64,000 nucleotides of DNA from Neospora caninum Liverpool (Eukaryota; Apicomplexa; Conoidasida; Eucoccidiorida; Sarcocystidae), in contig NC_018392.1 of assembly GCF_000208865.1 (NCBI RefSeq), positions 3,213,348 through 3,277,347 of the forward strand. Direction: 5' to 3'. Shown here in pieces: positions 13,301-25,047 of this stretch. The notes under the pieces are model-generated. The model did no database searches. It was given only the letters and a program-made list of their open reading frames with translations, and was not told the origin of the DNA. Positions within the stretch are counted from its first letter, which is position 1. The number at the start of each line of letters is the position of its first letter. A program made the translations under genes and the position numbers.

Positions 13301-13746
13301 TGTCTCTTCCCGTTTGTGTCCGAGTTCCGTGTGTCTTCCCTTCAAATGCCCTCGCCAGCGGAAGGGGGTTCCCGGCTGCAAGAGGGTTTAGAACAGCCTG
13401 TCCTAGTTTCTGCTTATTCGGTCCTTTCCATCTCCCTCGCGGAATCGCTCCCCTGCTCTCCTAGAGTCTGTCGCTTTCCACAGTTCGAGTTCTGATCGGT
13501 TTTCGGTTCTCGGCTTTCCCCTCTCTTGCTTTTTGCGTGGACCGGGTAGCCGCTTTCCTTCTGCTCTAGTTTGTGTATCCAGTGCCAGTGGAGGTTCGAC
13601 CTTCCTTGTCACGTGCACTTCGAGACGGAATCAACACAGATAAAAACCCACGGCGCTCGCATCTCCCTCACGTTCTCCTGTGCCCAGACGTTGGGTCTCC
13701 AGTGGAGTCAGCCAGCCCTTCTCCACGTTCGTCTTCCACGCTCTGA
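107..13746 (+). CDS. IQ-motif (calmodulin-binding type) large protein, 5' partial
   Basis: Proposed exons: 107-246, 662-743, 1115-2788, 3237-3421, 3640-3833 (or 3858), 4578-4702, 4954 (or 4949)-5447, 5942-5968, 6067-6260, 6969-7244, 8484-8805, 9355-9455, 9783-11219 (or 11237), 11740-12457, 12771-12861, 13570-13746. All phases close and the sum is 6237 nt, about 2078 residues, ending at TGA 13744-13746. The first exon starts mid-gene after a TTCTAG acceptor. It carries one IQ helix beginning VFRGFYWRTFLRR and a second with VLQSKIRGLLTRR; a third IQ-like helix, AVKLQRWIRRIYHLR, ends exon 3. IQ motifs usually bind calmodulin or myosin-type light chains, so a calcium-responsive scaffold or cytoskeletal role is an inference. 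Exon 5 looks like coiled coil (QQRQLQDTLQRIALLRR). Exon 9 holds a proline-rich block (HRYGPRPPVDIPGFAPP). Exons 11-14 are Ser-, Pro- and acid-rich with a poly-Ser run. I recognise no named orthologue. Weak points are the micro-exon 5942-5968, the exon 5/6 frame choice and the weak donor at 12457. Confidence 0.62.
440..461. repeat. (TA)n microsatellite
   Basis: About 11 uninterrupted TA units followed by looser CATA/TCTA repeats to about 630. It lies in the intron between the first two visible exons of the IQ-motif gene. Confidence 0.9.
5585..5684. repeat. Compound (TA)n microsatellite
   Basis: CT repeats run into TA repeats (5585-5600), then a TGTATA-interrupted stretch, then a second pure TA block (5657-5684). 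In the single-gene model it sits in the intron between exons 4954-5447 and 5942-5968. Confidence 0.9.
6626..6790. repeat. Degenerate 12-bp CT-rich tandem repeat
   Basis: Roughly 13 copies of a 12-bp unit alternating between TCTCTCTACTTG and TCTCTCTACGTT with point changes. The plus strand is pyrimidine-rich across the whole intron 6261-6968 and the tract grades into poly-CT near 6850. Confidence 0.85.
7291..7314. repeat. (AT)n microsatellite
   Basis: Pure AT run shortly after the proposed donor at 7244/7245. The open frame of the preceding exon continues into it as alternating Tyr-Ile, which is one reason to end that exon at 7244. Confidence 0.9.
10334..10402 (+). repeat. Poly-serine-coding TCT/TCC trinucleotide repeat
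   Basis: A mixed TCT/TCC run inside the 9783-11219 exon encodes about 23 consecutive serines. The mixed codons suggest an old repeat rather than a recent pure-triplet expansion. On the minus strand it reads as poly-Glu/Arg, which is a shadow. Confidence 0.9.
11321..11405. repeat. 20-bp tandem repeat, about 4 copies
   Basis: The unit begins CAGAAGAGAG at 11321, 11341, 11361, 11381 and in part at 11401, exactly 20 bp apart with one T/A change. It lies in the intron that follows the poly-Ser exon, about 100 bp past its donor. Confidence 0.92.
12683..12706. repeat. (AT)n microsatellite
   Basis: Twelve AT units in the intron between exons 11740-12457 and 12771-12861, about 65 bp before the acceptor. 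Confidence 0.9.
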
Positions 13747-15099
13747 AGTTCTGCAAGCGGCCTCAGCGTCCATGCATGCACCATGCGGAACGCGAGTTTT
13801 TGCCTTGCCCCACTTTCACCTCCCTGCTTTGCTCCGGCACAACAGCCCGCGAGTGAGGATTCCGAAAACCCGCAAACGCGACGCGCGGGGGTTTCGCTAG
13901 TGTTCAGAGCACGAGAGACGAAACTGCTGACACGCGCGGGGAAACGGCCGATCGGCGCGGGGCTTCTAGGTGTTTTGGGGCTGAGCAAAAAATCGCGCAA
14001 AGCGTTTTCCCAAAACTGAAGAAACGGTCGGAAAAGAAAAGAACCATTTCTAAGACATGCAATGACGAAGGGTGCATCGAGAAAGTTCTACACGATTCGA
14101 ACAGTCAAGAAAACAGGGAAAAGGAACGGAAAGACAGAGAAACCAGCTAAGAGAGGCGAGTTAACACCTGTCTGTTTTACTGTCGGCCAAGCAGGAAAAG
14201 ACTCCACTCGTCTTTGGCGACAGAGAGAAAAGAAACGTTTTCAGACGAAATGGCGACTTCGCCATTCATTTCAGGTGCCGCGAAAACGCGCAAGCGAAGC
14301 AGGACAAGAACTGCGGAGGAGACAGGAGCAAGTCATGGGTGATGTTTTGCGTTAGCTCTGAGCCTCCTCGTCGTTTCTCGCGAAACCAGTCATCAACCCC
14401 CAGCAAAAGCGCGCATTCGTCTCGATTTTCATGCAAAAAAAGAAAGAGAAACGCCGGAACGGAGGACGTCTTCTTTCCTCAGTTGTTCTCGTGTGGCCGA
14501 TGCCGCTCGTTCCTGCGGCGCTCATCCCCGCGTCTTTCTCTTCTTGCTCTTCGACCTGCGAAAACGCGAAGCAGAGGGAAAGAAAGGAAAGAACAGAGAT
14601 GGGAAAAGCCTGATGGGCGAGGCCGGACGACAGTGCCGCGCCTTCCCCGGACACAAAGAAAGTGGAGAACAAAACACAGCGACGATAGACGGAGTGAGAC
14701 GCATGCAGACGGGTCGCAGTAAAAGCCCCCACGCACCTCCGTGGCGGGAAGGCTTACAGCCTGTACACGACACACCAGGGCCACGGGCATTTGAATGAAG
14801 AGACGAGCGGAGAAAACGGGGAAACCATGGGAGTTCTGAGCATGGAGGCGGCGACAAACACAGCGAAAGCGACAAGACGGCGCCCGACAAAAAAGCGCGA
14901 AAAAGAGAGACACTGGGGAGGCGATGAGAGGCTACGGCGCCCACTGGGCTGAAGGCGAAGACGGAATCTCTCGGCGGGCAAAGGGGAAAGGGGTTACCCA
15001 AGAGGAAAGGACGCAATCGGAAAGCGGCCTCGACGTAAAACAGAGAGTGGCGGGAATGAAGAACGAAGGGAGAGAGACGCGTTTTCACAGAGCCAGTTC
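13747..15099. other. Convergent intergenic region
   Basis: Holds the 3' flanks of the IQ-motif gene (plus) and the zinc-knuckle gene (minus). Open frames here are short, Arg/Ser-rich and mutually overlapping, and none joins a neighbouring exon in phase. I see no repeat, RNA gene or conserved protein. Confidence 0.6.
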
Positions 15100-17392
15100 T
15101 TACTTCCGGTCACGTTTTTTCTGCTTCTTCGCCTTGCGCTTGCGCTTTTTCCTCTCTGCACGGGGCACCAAAGAAAGCGCTTCAGCACGGATTTTCCTTC
15201 CTTCAGGGTTGAAAGGTTTTTTGACATGCGCATGCACTTCTCCCTTCCCTCTCCTTCTCTCTGATCCCTGGCCTTCGCCGCCCATGCCACTCTGCCTGCC
15301 GGCCACGCACCGCCCGCTGTTGCCTCACCCGACCGGGACAAGCATCATCTGACGCGCGGCTCCGTCTCCATCTGCGCCTGGCTGAAAAACTGGACGGCGG
15401 ACGCTGTCACATGCCTCTGGAGACTGCCGACGCGCTCAACCTCCACGTTGTGGCACGGGTCCAGTCTTTCCTCTTCCTGTCTCTTTCGCCTCACCTCTCT
15501 CACTCTCACTGTCCGAGCTGCTGCTATCGGAGCCGCTGTCGCTGCTTGACGAAGAGGAGACTTTCCGCGACTTTTTCTTCTTCTCCGCCGAACGCGAGAC
15601 GCCCGCGCCGCTCGGCGTGGTTGTGCGCATGCGTTTCCGCCGCAGAAAGTCGTTGTCGCTCTCCTCCGAGTCCGTCGCTATGCCGAGTGCCTCTCGAGCT
15701 CTCTGCAGAAAACCGGAAAACGCACCTCTCAATGCACCCAAGATGCCCACGTCCAATCTACCACGCCGCAGGAAAGAGGAAAGGCTGCGAGAGATTCCCC
15801 GCGCGTTTGCGCACTCCGCGGGGCTGGGCCAGTTCCTCATGTCTAAAAAGAACAGACCGGAGCGCTACCCGAGACGGGGGGGACAGTCTGGGAAGGAAGC
15901 TGTGGTGCGTCCGCACATACTTCTCACGAGTCGAGAACCACAAAGGCGGAATCGAGCTAGGCTACGTTAACTGAAAACGCACAAGGGCGATACTGCTGAG
16001 ACCCTAAACCCTCAGCTTGTCTCGAGACCCCGTGTCGCCTTGTTAGTGCTTCAGCCTGTGAAGGGAAGAAAACGAAAGGCTTTGTCTTCTCGCTAGCAAA
16101 GCAAACGACGAAACAGATTGCTGGGCTTCAGCGTCAAGGCAGGCAATCTCGGGGAGGTGACCTTGGTGCCCACATTCAGGAAGGTGAATACACGTTTCGT
16201 CCACACTATACAAGCACACGACGAAGTGGATGTCTACAAGAAGTGGACGCCGGAGAGAAAACCAGAGGTGTAAAAAACTGGGAAAAGAAAGGCGAAAAGG
16301 TAAGGTATCTCACCTTGTCGTCTTCCTCCTCGTCTCTTTCCTGAACGCGGCGAAAGGCCAGCTGTGCATCGTCAGGTGCGTCTGTCGAGCCGGTCAGCAT
16401 ATTGCGGCACTGGTAGGCTAGGTGTCCGACTGCAGAAAGCCGCAGAGACCAGACGAAATTTCAGTGGAAAGAAGAAACAGACCGACAGCGGGAGGGATAC
16501 AGAGCAAGACTGATAGAGAGGACGAGTGATGGGCAGAACACGCCCGCAAGCACAGACAGCGAGACAGAGAGAAAACGCCCGCTGGAAAGACGCAGAGAGG
16601 ATCTAAAGTGGCAGAGAACAGAGAGCGAGTGCCGCAGAGAGAAGGCGAGAGAGGGAGAGGACGATTCCTGATGCGTCCGTCGAGGAAAGGCAGGAAACGC
16701 GGATGGCACGAGAAAAGTACACCGTACCTTGTTTGCATTTCGCGCATGCGCCAGGCGTGCGAGATGCGACGGATCCTGTGAGACGAGCAAGGACCAGCAG
16801 TTCTTGCGCCTTGTCTCGCAGGGACGCATCTGCAGCGGCTGTGTTTTCTGAGCCTTGTGGGGCGTACGGATCGTGCCCAACTGTGTCTCTCTGAAAAGAG
16901 GAGAAAAAGAACACATGCGAGGGAGGTCGAGATTCGAGGGCGCAGCGTTCAAATGCCTTTCAAAGCAAATCTGCACGCCCAAAGGCGGCACTGGTTGTCT
17001 GTAGGAAACAGAGAGAGACTGGAGAGATGGGAAAACAGAGAGATAAGACAGAGAGGAGAGGGCACAGTACGGAGGAAGATAGACTGAAAGAACGCTCCAC
17101 AGAGAGACAACGCGGCGGTGTACCTGGCAAGACAACACAGGCCTTGAAACAGGTAGAGAGGCACAGAGCCAGACTTACACAGAAAAGAGCGTCTTGAAAT
17201 GTAGATGTGAGGGTCAGGAGCTTAAGAAGAAGCAAACAGGTCCAGCAAGGAGCGAAAAGATCAAATTGTCAGGCAAGGAAGAAATCAAGCTCTGGAAAGG
17301 CGGCCTACCCAAATGGCGTGTGTTCGAAGAGTCAGCGAGACAGGAACCCGATTGCTGTCGGGCATGCGAACGTTGGTGACTGTGGCGGGCAT
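15100..17392 (-). CDS. Zinc-knuckle protein, SREK1IP1-like
   Basis: Minus-strand exons in transcript order: 17392-17309, 16890-16728, 16429-16314, 15702-15496, about 15267-15100. They sum to 738 nt (245 residues plus stop) with every phase closing. ATG at 17392 is the first in frame. The second splice junction rebuilds a CCHC knuckle, CAKCKQVGHLAYQC (CX2CX4HX4C), followed by RNMLTGS. That layout matches the SREK1-interacting protein family: one knuckle followed by an acidic/Ser-rich and then a Lys-rich tail. After the knuckle come an acidic stretch (QERDEEEDDK), a Ser/Asp-rich segment with SDSEESDND, and a basic C-terminus (ERKKRKRKAKKQKKRDRK) resembling a nuclear-localisation signal. A nuclear role in pre-mRNA splicing or RNA binding is inferred from the family. 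The last acceptor has a poor pyrimidine tract and may lie slightly upstream, for example near 15285; both give the same frame. Confidence 0.75.
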
Positions 17393-19744
17393 CTTGGGGA
17401 AAAATCGCAGAAACCGTTTTCAATGGGGGAGGGGAAAACGGTCAGGGTACAGGAAGAGAGCGACACGACCGGCGCAAGAACCCGCGGCAAAGAACGCCCC
17501 GAAAAGTGCTCTTCTGGCGAATCTCCGCTTCAATCCCAGCTACGGAGAAGGACGGGAGAGAAGGGGAGAATTGTGGGCGTTGAACATTCAATGGAGCACT
17601 TGAACCGTGCGGCCGGGACACGTTTTGCGACAACTCGTCGAGAGAATGAGAACATAATCGAAGAAAAACCGGAGTCGCGAAAAGGATTCTCGGGTGCTCT
17701 CCTGTCGAGACGGAGGGGTAGAAACACGAGAAACGCGAAAGAAAAACCGGAAAGAACCGAAAGGTCGGCGGGTTCATGCAGAAGAAATGGACCTTTACGG
17801 CGGATACTGAAAAAAATCCGGGAAAAGACACCGAGACGGCGTTCCTACTCCTGTTGTTCCCTGACCCCGTTGACTCTCTCTCAGTACTAAGTGATTGACC
17901 ACCGCAGATCACCACCGTTTTCGTTCACATAAACAGATTCTCCATCATGTTGAGTTTCAAGATTTCCTTTTATTTCCTCAGAGAAGATCGAAATGAAGAA
18001 GGAGTCGCTGGAGCCAAGCGCAGTCTGTTGAGTCCGCCAGCTGTCGTCAGCGTGGCCAAGTTTTCTCACATGGCGGGGAAAGAAAATTTGTGCCGTTGCT
18101 TTAAAGGATTTGAACCGGAAGGAACTCCGCCGTCGCTTTTCATTGTTTGTCTTCTCTTCCTTACCGCTTTCTCTAGTTTTCTCCCCTTTTTTGTCGCCTG
18201 ACTTCGCGAATTTGAGCGGAAAGCGGGTACTTAAAGTATGCGCTAGCCTGGTGGTTCTTAGCAGGACAGGAACAGCGACACCGTTTCGCACCCGTACCGG
18301 CCTCTTTCTGAGGCATTTCCCTTCCGAAGGACACAGTACTCCATAGCTTTCCACGTGAAGCTGCATACACTTCAATTCGTAAGGTAACAATGGGTTTCTC
18401 ACCCTCCTGTACACAGCTGAAACAACACTGTCACAGGTTCTCTAGGTCTCGAGGAGTCAGGAACGTAACTTGCGCGTTCTTGCCACTGCTATTCAAACTG
18501 CTATTCTCACCATTCTTAAAGTGGTAGAAAGGAAGGGAAATAGAGGCGTACGCCTTTGAACTCGGCGCTGGCACAGAGCAACCGAAATGCCTTCTTCATT
18601 CACCCCACAGATCCCCGACATTCGCAAGTGCGTCGTTGTTTCGCGAGTAAATTGGGGTGTCTGTGCGTCTCCTCAGAAAGAGAAATTCAGACTTCCCAAA
18701 TTCTGGTTTAGACCCTCTATGTACTCTCTGGTCTCGAAGCTGAATTTCGATGACGTGCACGTCTGTAGAGGGACTTGGGTGTGTGTTCTAAGAAGAAAGC
18801 GGAGGAAAGAGAAGTACCATCGCGCCTCGAAAGTTCGTCACGTAGGCCGCTATTATCTACACTGCAACCAGAAGAAAACAGTACAGTGTAAAACGCTGGC
18901 GAAAAGGGCGATTCCTCCTTTTGTGCGCACGGAAGAATGAAAACTGGGCCGCTCTTCCCAAGAACGAGAAAGAGAAAGGTCGTATGCACACCCTTTCAAA
19001 AAGTCGTTTTCGGTCTCGAACAGTCGCACGTCTTGCTTTTTTTATCCCTGTAAGAATGCAGATCGCCATGCATCTACCGCCTCGTCACTTCACTTGTCAG
19101 GTCTCGTCTCCTGAACTTCTTTATTTGGCTACCTAAGTGTGTGATGTTTCGGTTCTTTTCCGATGTCACCAGACTGTCTGTAATTTGTGCTACCATGGCC
19201 CTAGGCATGAAACACTCGTCGACCTACGCGTTGAGCACTGGGTTGTAACCGTGAATGAGATGGCCGGGAAATAGGACAGTTGTCGGCGGACGATCTTTGA
19301 AGCGAAATGCAGGTTGACTCCGGATCCGAAACCGTGTCAGCAAATGTTTAGAGACAAGCTTGCAGGTTTTTTCTGCCTTTTCAATGCATACGAGCTTTCA
19401 ACCGAGATTTCGGTCACTGACATTCAAGTGCCGTACTCTCGTGTTTTTCGTGACTCTCTTCCATTCTTGTGCTTAATGCGACCGTCCAACAGGTTCTTCC
19501 CGAAGGCCTGACACTTTCCTCTCTTCTGGCTGTTTTGTTGGTTCTCTTCTCCGCCAGTTTGTATCCCTTTTTGCCGTTCGGACTGAGCTTTCGGGTCCGC
19601 TTCTGCGCCTGTCGTTACTCCTGGATCCGCACATTCTCCCCGTACCGTTTCGATTCCGGTTGACCTCTCAGCCTCTCTGGCATGTCCTTTTCTTTCGTCA
19701 GTTCTTTCTTGGGTACTGACTTGGGGTCCGCGCGTTTCAAAACC
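17393..19744. other. Divergent intergenic / promoter region
   Basis: About 2.35 kb separates the starts of the zinc-knuckle gene (minus) and the GMC oxidoreductase gene (plus). Open frames are short and without recognisable domains. GAGACG occurs at 17707-17712 and 17833-17838, upstream of the zinc-knuckle ATG. A CAG about 40 bp before the GMC ATG could be the acceptor of a 5'UTR intron. Confidence 0.55.
17707..17838. promoter_or_regulatory. Two GAGACG elements upstream of the zinc-knuckle gene
   Basis: GAGACG at 17707 and 17833 (plus strand), 315 and 441 bp upstream of the minus-strand ATG at 17392. The WGAGACG heptamer is a described promoter-associated element in Toxoplasma. In both copies the base before GAG is C, so they match only the six-base core. 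Confidence 0.35.
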
Positions 19745-22172
19745 ATGACTCGCCCACAGCTGCTTCCTGCGGCGTCAAAGCCGCTGCTCAGGTGGAGACC
19801 CTCTCACTGCCTTTTTCTCTCCGTCCTCGCTCTCTTGTTCGTCTCTCGCCAGTTCGCTTCTGCTTACTCTGCATCCCCTTCGCCCTCCGACCATGAGGAC
19901 CAAGCAAAGAACCAGATACCCCCCTCGCCTCCCTCCCCCGAGGACGGCCCGCCGACGGCCGACTCCTGGTCGAGTTCTCTGAGTCAGTTTTTCACTGCGC
20001 TTCGCTCTTCTCCTTGGGAGTGGCTGCGATCTGGCGTCGAGCCAACGATACGAACGCCTTTTTACGAGAGACATGTCGAGGGAGTTGAGGGAGCGCGGCG
20101 CCCTCAAGAAGTGTTTGACTACATCGTCGTTGGGGCTGGAGCTGCTGGATGTCCGTTTGCTAGAACCATGGCCGACGCAGGTACCTCGCCAGAAAACGAA
20201 CGAATCGCGGCTTGGGGAACCGACACGGACGGGGGATTTCTCAGGGTCTGTACAACTAGGACCGTTTTACGGGGCGAAAACAGGCACATGGTGACGAGAG
20301 CCTAACAAAGTCGTGTATCTCCCCTTCGACTCTCACAGGAAACCGATTCGCACATGCCAGTATGAGACTCTTCCTTTTGCCATGGGTAGCCAGGAAGGGA
20401 GGGGCTGGTGCTGGCGCATCTGCATTGCTACTTGCGTGAACGTGTATCCAGCAGAAACTGCTCATTGGCGTGGAGTCAAAAGGTCACTGCAAACAGCCAG
20501 AACAGGCGTGGACTATCCCTCGATCTCAAACCAGGCTCCACACCTCGCACGTTGTGTGCGTATACACATGCAGAACTGCATACATTCCTACGCGCTTCCT
20601 TCTAGTATGCCATTTGGTTCCCTTCCTTTTTCTTGTGCCTCTTCAAGGGAAGCGGGTCTTGGTGATAGAGCGGGGCCACGCGCGTTCTCGAGCGCAAACT
20701 CCTGCGGCGATGGACTTGAATGGAGCTGGACGCGGCATCAACGACGACAGCATCAGTCAGCCTGTCATCACAACTCAAGGCGTACGGACCCACATCGGCA
20801 AAGTCACGGGCGGAGGCACGAGTGTCAACGTGGGGATTATGGTGCGGGAACTCGACGAGTATTTCCATTTCCTCAACGACCAATATGGACATTCTTGGGA
20901 CACCAAAACCCTTCGTAAGGTGCGCGCTGAAAACCGCCGTTCGGTGCGAGAACAGAAGTAACGCTACCACAAGGCAAACTGCGCAGATATCCACACAAGC
21001 CTCCATACATGAAAACGTGCCATTATATACATATACATATGTGTATATGTGTATCTGAAGTATCACACTTATGTGTCACTGTGTGTGGCTGCGTCTTGGT
21101 ATCTACAGCCGGGCGCCCGGTAGTCCTGAATGCTGAATCCATGAGCGTGAAGATTGTAGTAGAGTTCAATATATGTCCACGATTTAAACGGTAGAGAGGG
21201 CTTTGTATATGTGTGTCTTTACTCGCACGCCCGTGGGGGTTTCTATGTACTCACGTGTTTCGGTGTGCGTCCGGTTAGCTGCTTGTCAACATACATATTT
21301 CTTGATTTGTAGTCAGAGGATGTGTCTACTTTTGTGGTTTCCTTCGCGGGTTTGTCGGTGCATGCGTGCTGACACGTGAACAAGCATGTGCGTGTCGGTG
21401 TACGTACAGGCATGTGTGCAGATGCATGCTTGCATGCGTCTAGCCGCTTGTATGTTCTTATTGGTGTTAAATTGCCTTTGTGAGCGCATGCCCTCAGGCC
21501 TCTACTTGGATAGAAGACAAAGTCTCCTGCCCCATGCCGCAGGAGAACGCTTTTTCTAGAGCAATCTGTCAGGGCCTAGCTGATCAAGGGTTCACGCCCC
21601 ACGGAGGCTTCGATGCGACGGGCAAAAATTATACGTACCCCATTCCTGTATCTGCCGAATTGAGACATGGAGAATTCTGGGGGGCCATGTCGCTCTTCAA
21701 TTCTTCCGCTTCGGGTTTCAGGAATGCAGCAGACCTTTTCTTGGTTGACGAGTTCTCTGGAGCAGAAAGCATTGAAAATTTTACGCCCGCGAAAAACATC
21801 GAACTGCTTACCGATCACATCGTGTTGGTACGAAAGCGTAACATAAAGCCCAGATTGGCCAACGTTAGTTTGTTTGTGTTGCCATACACTCGTAACCGCC
21901 TTTGCAGATATGCTGTTGTATCCTCTCTTGACACGAAAGGTTTCCAGACGCATCCAAATCGATGTTTCGGGTAAAGAACCCCAGGGGATAGTTGCTTCGT
22001 GTGTTTCTACTTCTTGAGGATCCGAAAAGGTACCTTTAACTGTGCAGAAACAGATCATCACCGAGCTGTGGGATGTAAAGGAGCAGATATGCATACCAAG
22101 GTTTGTAGACCAATGAAGACACGTGGTGCTCATTATTTTTTGTATAACCCCTATGAAACAAGTCCACATGCC

Positions 22173-22208
<36 letters not shown>

Positions 22209-25002
22209 GTGGGAAATACAGTTGGCAGGTGTGCATATCATGGATTCTGCGAATTCTCCGGTATCGCATATACCCTCGTGGTCGTAGAGAGGCATGCTAC
22301 AGTTACCCTAAATTCTAGTTGCATTGAACATCGATCAAAGAAATGTTCAAGACTATACAACTGCATAGATCTACAAACATCTACGTGCATCTGCTGCCGT
22401 AAAGGAGTGCAGTTGCGTATGCACCTACAGGCCTAGTAGGAGGTAGATGCTTGTCAAAGGAGTGTATTCTTGCAGATTTGACGCAGTCGTTTTTGTCGGA
22501 AGTCCTTTTCCTCGAACTCGAGTCCATTCACTACCCTCTGCGTGTCCCATGTGTTTCTTTCCAGAAAGTTCTGTTTGACAGATCGGGCAACCGTCCTCGT
22601 GCGAGATGCGTCAATTATCGTCGAACGCAAGAATCCGACCTGGCATCTCTGGGAGAAGGTCCACCACGAAGAAGGGAAAACAATATAGGTGCGGTTTCAA
22701 ACGGAATGAAAAATTCTAGCGAGGCGGCAATTCCTCGCATCCACAAATGCGCATCACTCTTTGGTTGTCTTTATCTAGTGCCATCCCCTCGGCATTACGA
22801 GATTCGGGAACAACGGCGTAACTCGCAAAGTGGAAGGAACGCGTCGGTCACGCCCAAAGCACGGTACCAAACAGAAAGCTCTGAAACAGAAGAGACAAAC
22901 GTTACATGAAACTGATACACAAATGCGCTTGCACGTTTTTGTATATCCTCCCATGTACATAAATATATATATATATATATAATATGCATATATATACATA
23001 TATATATGTATATGGACGTTTGTATCTCAGCGCGCTTTCTTCCATTCGTCGACTTTCTCTGCTTCTGTGTTTGCCTGTGTCGCCATCCCTTTTTGACTTG
23101 TTCTCGTTGTTTCCCGCTTTTGCAACCCTTCCCTTTCCATGTGTTTTTGTTCGCTGTGTTTCCTTGCCTCCGCAGGCGCGAGGCCTGCTGAGACGCTCCT
23201 GTCGAAGGTTGGGTCGTTTTTTGCTCCACGCGTCTACCACGCCTGTGTGAAAGAGGACGGCGAAATCGTCATGTCTTCTGGAGCGATTTTGTCGGCGGTG
23301 AACCTCTTCAAGTCGGGCGTGGGGCCAGCTGAGCAGATTAAGGCTCTCGGTCTTCCCCTCGTTCTCGACGTACCCCAGCTGGGCCAACGCTTCTCGGATC
23401 GAATCGCTGTCCCCATTGGTGTCTTCCTGACCCGGCGACAGCAACAGACTTTCAGCAAACCCCGAATTTCCGACGTCATTGGATTTAGAGCCTTCGGCCC
23501 CGACTGCTCAGACTTCAAGTGCGAAGCGAGACAAGAATGGAAAGGAAGCGCGCGGTGTCCTTCGGTCACCTGTATCGCACGTATACACATCTGAGTACCC
23601 ACAAATCTAGCGACTCCTTGGTTCGTAGTGAGACGTGAAGAAGACCGCCTGCTACCCTCGTTTACGTCTGAGGCGTTTTCCCAGCGGTCGAATAGGGTGC
23701 GAGTTCTACGTCTGTATGCATGCATACCTCTCTCGTCCTCTTTCGATAGGTAAACATATAAACTTGCTGCCTCTCGAATTCAACTGTGCAGATGTGAAGT
23801 CACATGCACATGCATATATATATAAATATATATGCATGTTCCTGTGTTTCCGCACAGTTTGCGTAATGTTTCGAGTGTGCGTTCGTTGGCTGTCCGGTCT
23901 CAGAATAGGCGAGAGGACTTTGAAATGCACTCAGGTCATCGTCGAAACGATGTACGGTCCACATGCCATGGACGGGCCCATTTATGCGGCGCGCGCACTC
24001 GTCCCGCCTCATCTGCGCAACACCAGAGTTATCGAAGCGACGTTTCAGATTTTCAGTCGGTGTGCACAGCTCTCCAGAAGGGAAAGATTTCTGAAGCCTG
24101 TCTGCTTGGTTCTTAACAGAGGCATCGAATGCGCAAGGTAATTCCCCTCTCATTGGAAAGGATACACTTCCAAAACGCACACAAATATTCTTGTGTAGAA
24201 GTTGTTCGTTCCAATGCGAGCATGCGTCTAGGCGCATGAAAAGGTTCCGAAGCTTTCGGCAGAAAATAGAACGTGCATGTGGGTTGCCATTTTTAAACAG
24301 GCTCCGCTCCGAAATTGTTTCCTCCTACGCGTCTCTGCTTTCCTTGTCACCCGTGTTCCGGTCTTCAGCCGCACGGCAGTTCAGTTTTCCTTCACTTCGG
24401 AGCCCAAGTCACGAGGCTATGTTTCGCTGGACAAAGACGGAAAAGTGACAGTGGAGGCGAACTACCTTAAGGATCCCCAGGACTTCTTCGACGCGGTTCG
24501 CGGTGTGCAGTTGGCGATTGAAGTAGGCCTCACGTCTTCATTTTCTCACTCTTTTGCAGCAGACCGCCTCGAGAATCCTATTTTCCCTTTGCTGGAGTTT
24601 TCCCCGCGCTGCTTCTCGCCAGAAATTGCCGCCTTCTCCTGCACAAGATCCCATAAAGACACATGCACCAAGGAAGGCAATGGACCTAAGGATACTGCTA
24701 AGGCCAAAGACATCTCGTTTCCGACTTCCACCCAAAAGAGTTACTTACTTGTCTCCTGTCTCTGCGCGGTTTTTTCAGCGTGTCAACGGAGACGCCTTTC
24801 GCGGTCTTATCGACTCTGTCGGAAAAACAGCTTGCCCAGTGATGCTTCTGGATGCTTTTCTTCAAATTGTCACGAGGCTTCTTGAGCAAACGTCGCCCAC
24901 CTCGGTGACTCCTGAGTTGCTCGAAGAAGTAAGCGAACACTTCTAGTCCACCAACTACCTTCCTTCTGCGTATATATGTATATTCGTACTTATGTACATA
25001 TA

Positions 25003-25047
<45 letters not shown>

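Noticed and set aside
16000..16015. CCCTAAACCCT, resembling two apicomplexan telomere repeats
   Set aside because: Only about one and a half units, inside an intron of the zinc-knuckle gene; too short to indicate a telomere or subtelomere.
18587..18940. 117-codon plus-strand open frame in the divergent region
   Set aside because: Composition and codon use do not resemble the neighbouring exons, there is no domain, and it has no splice partner.
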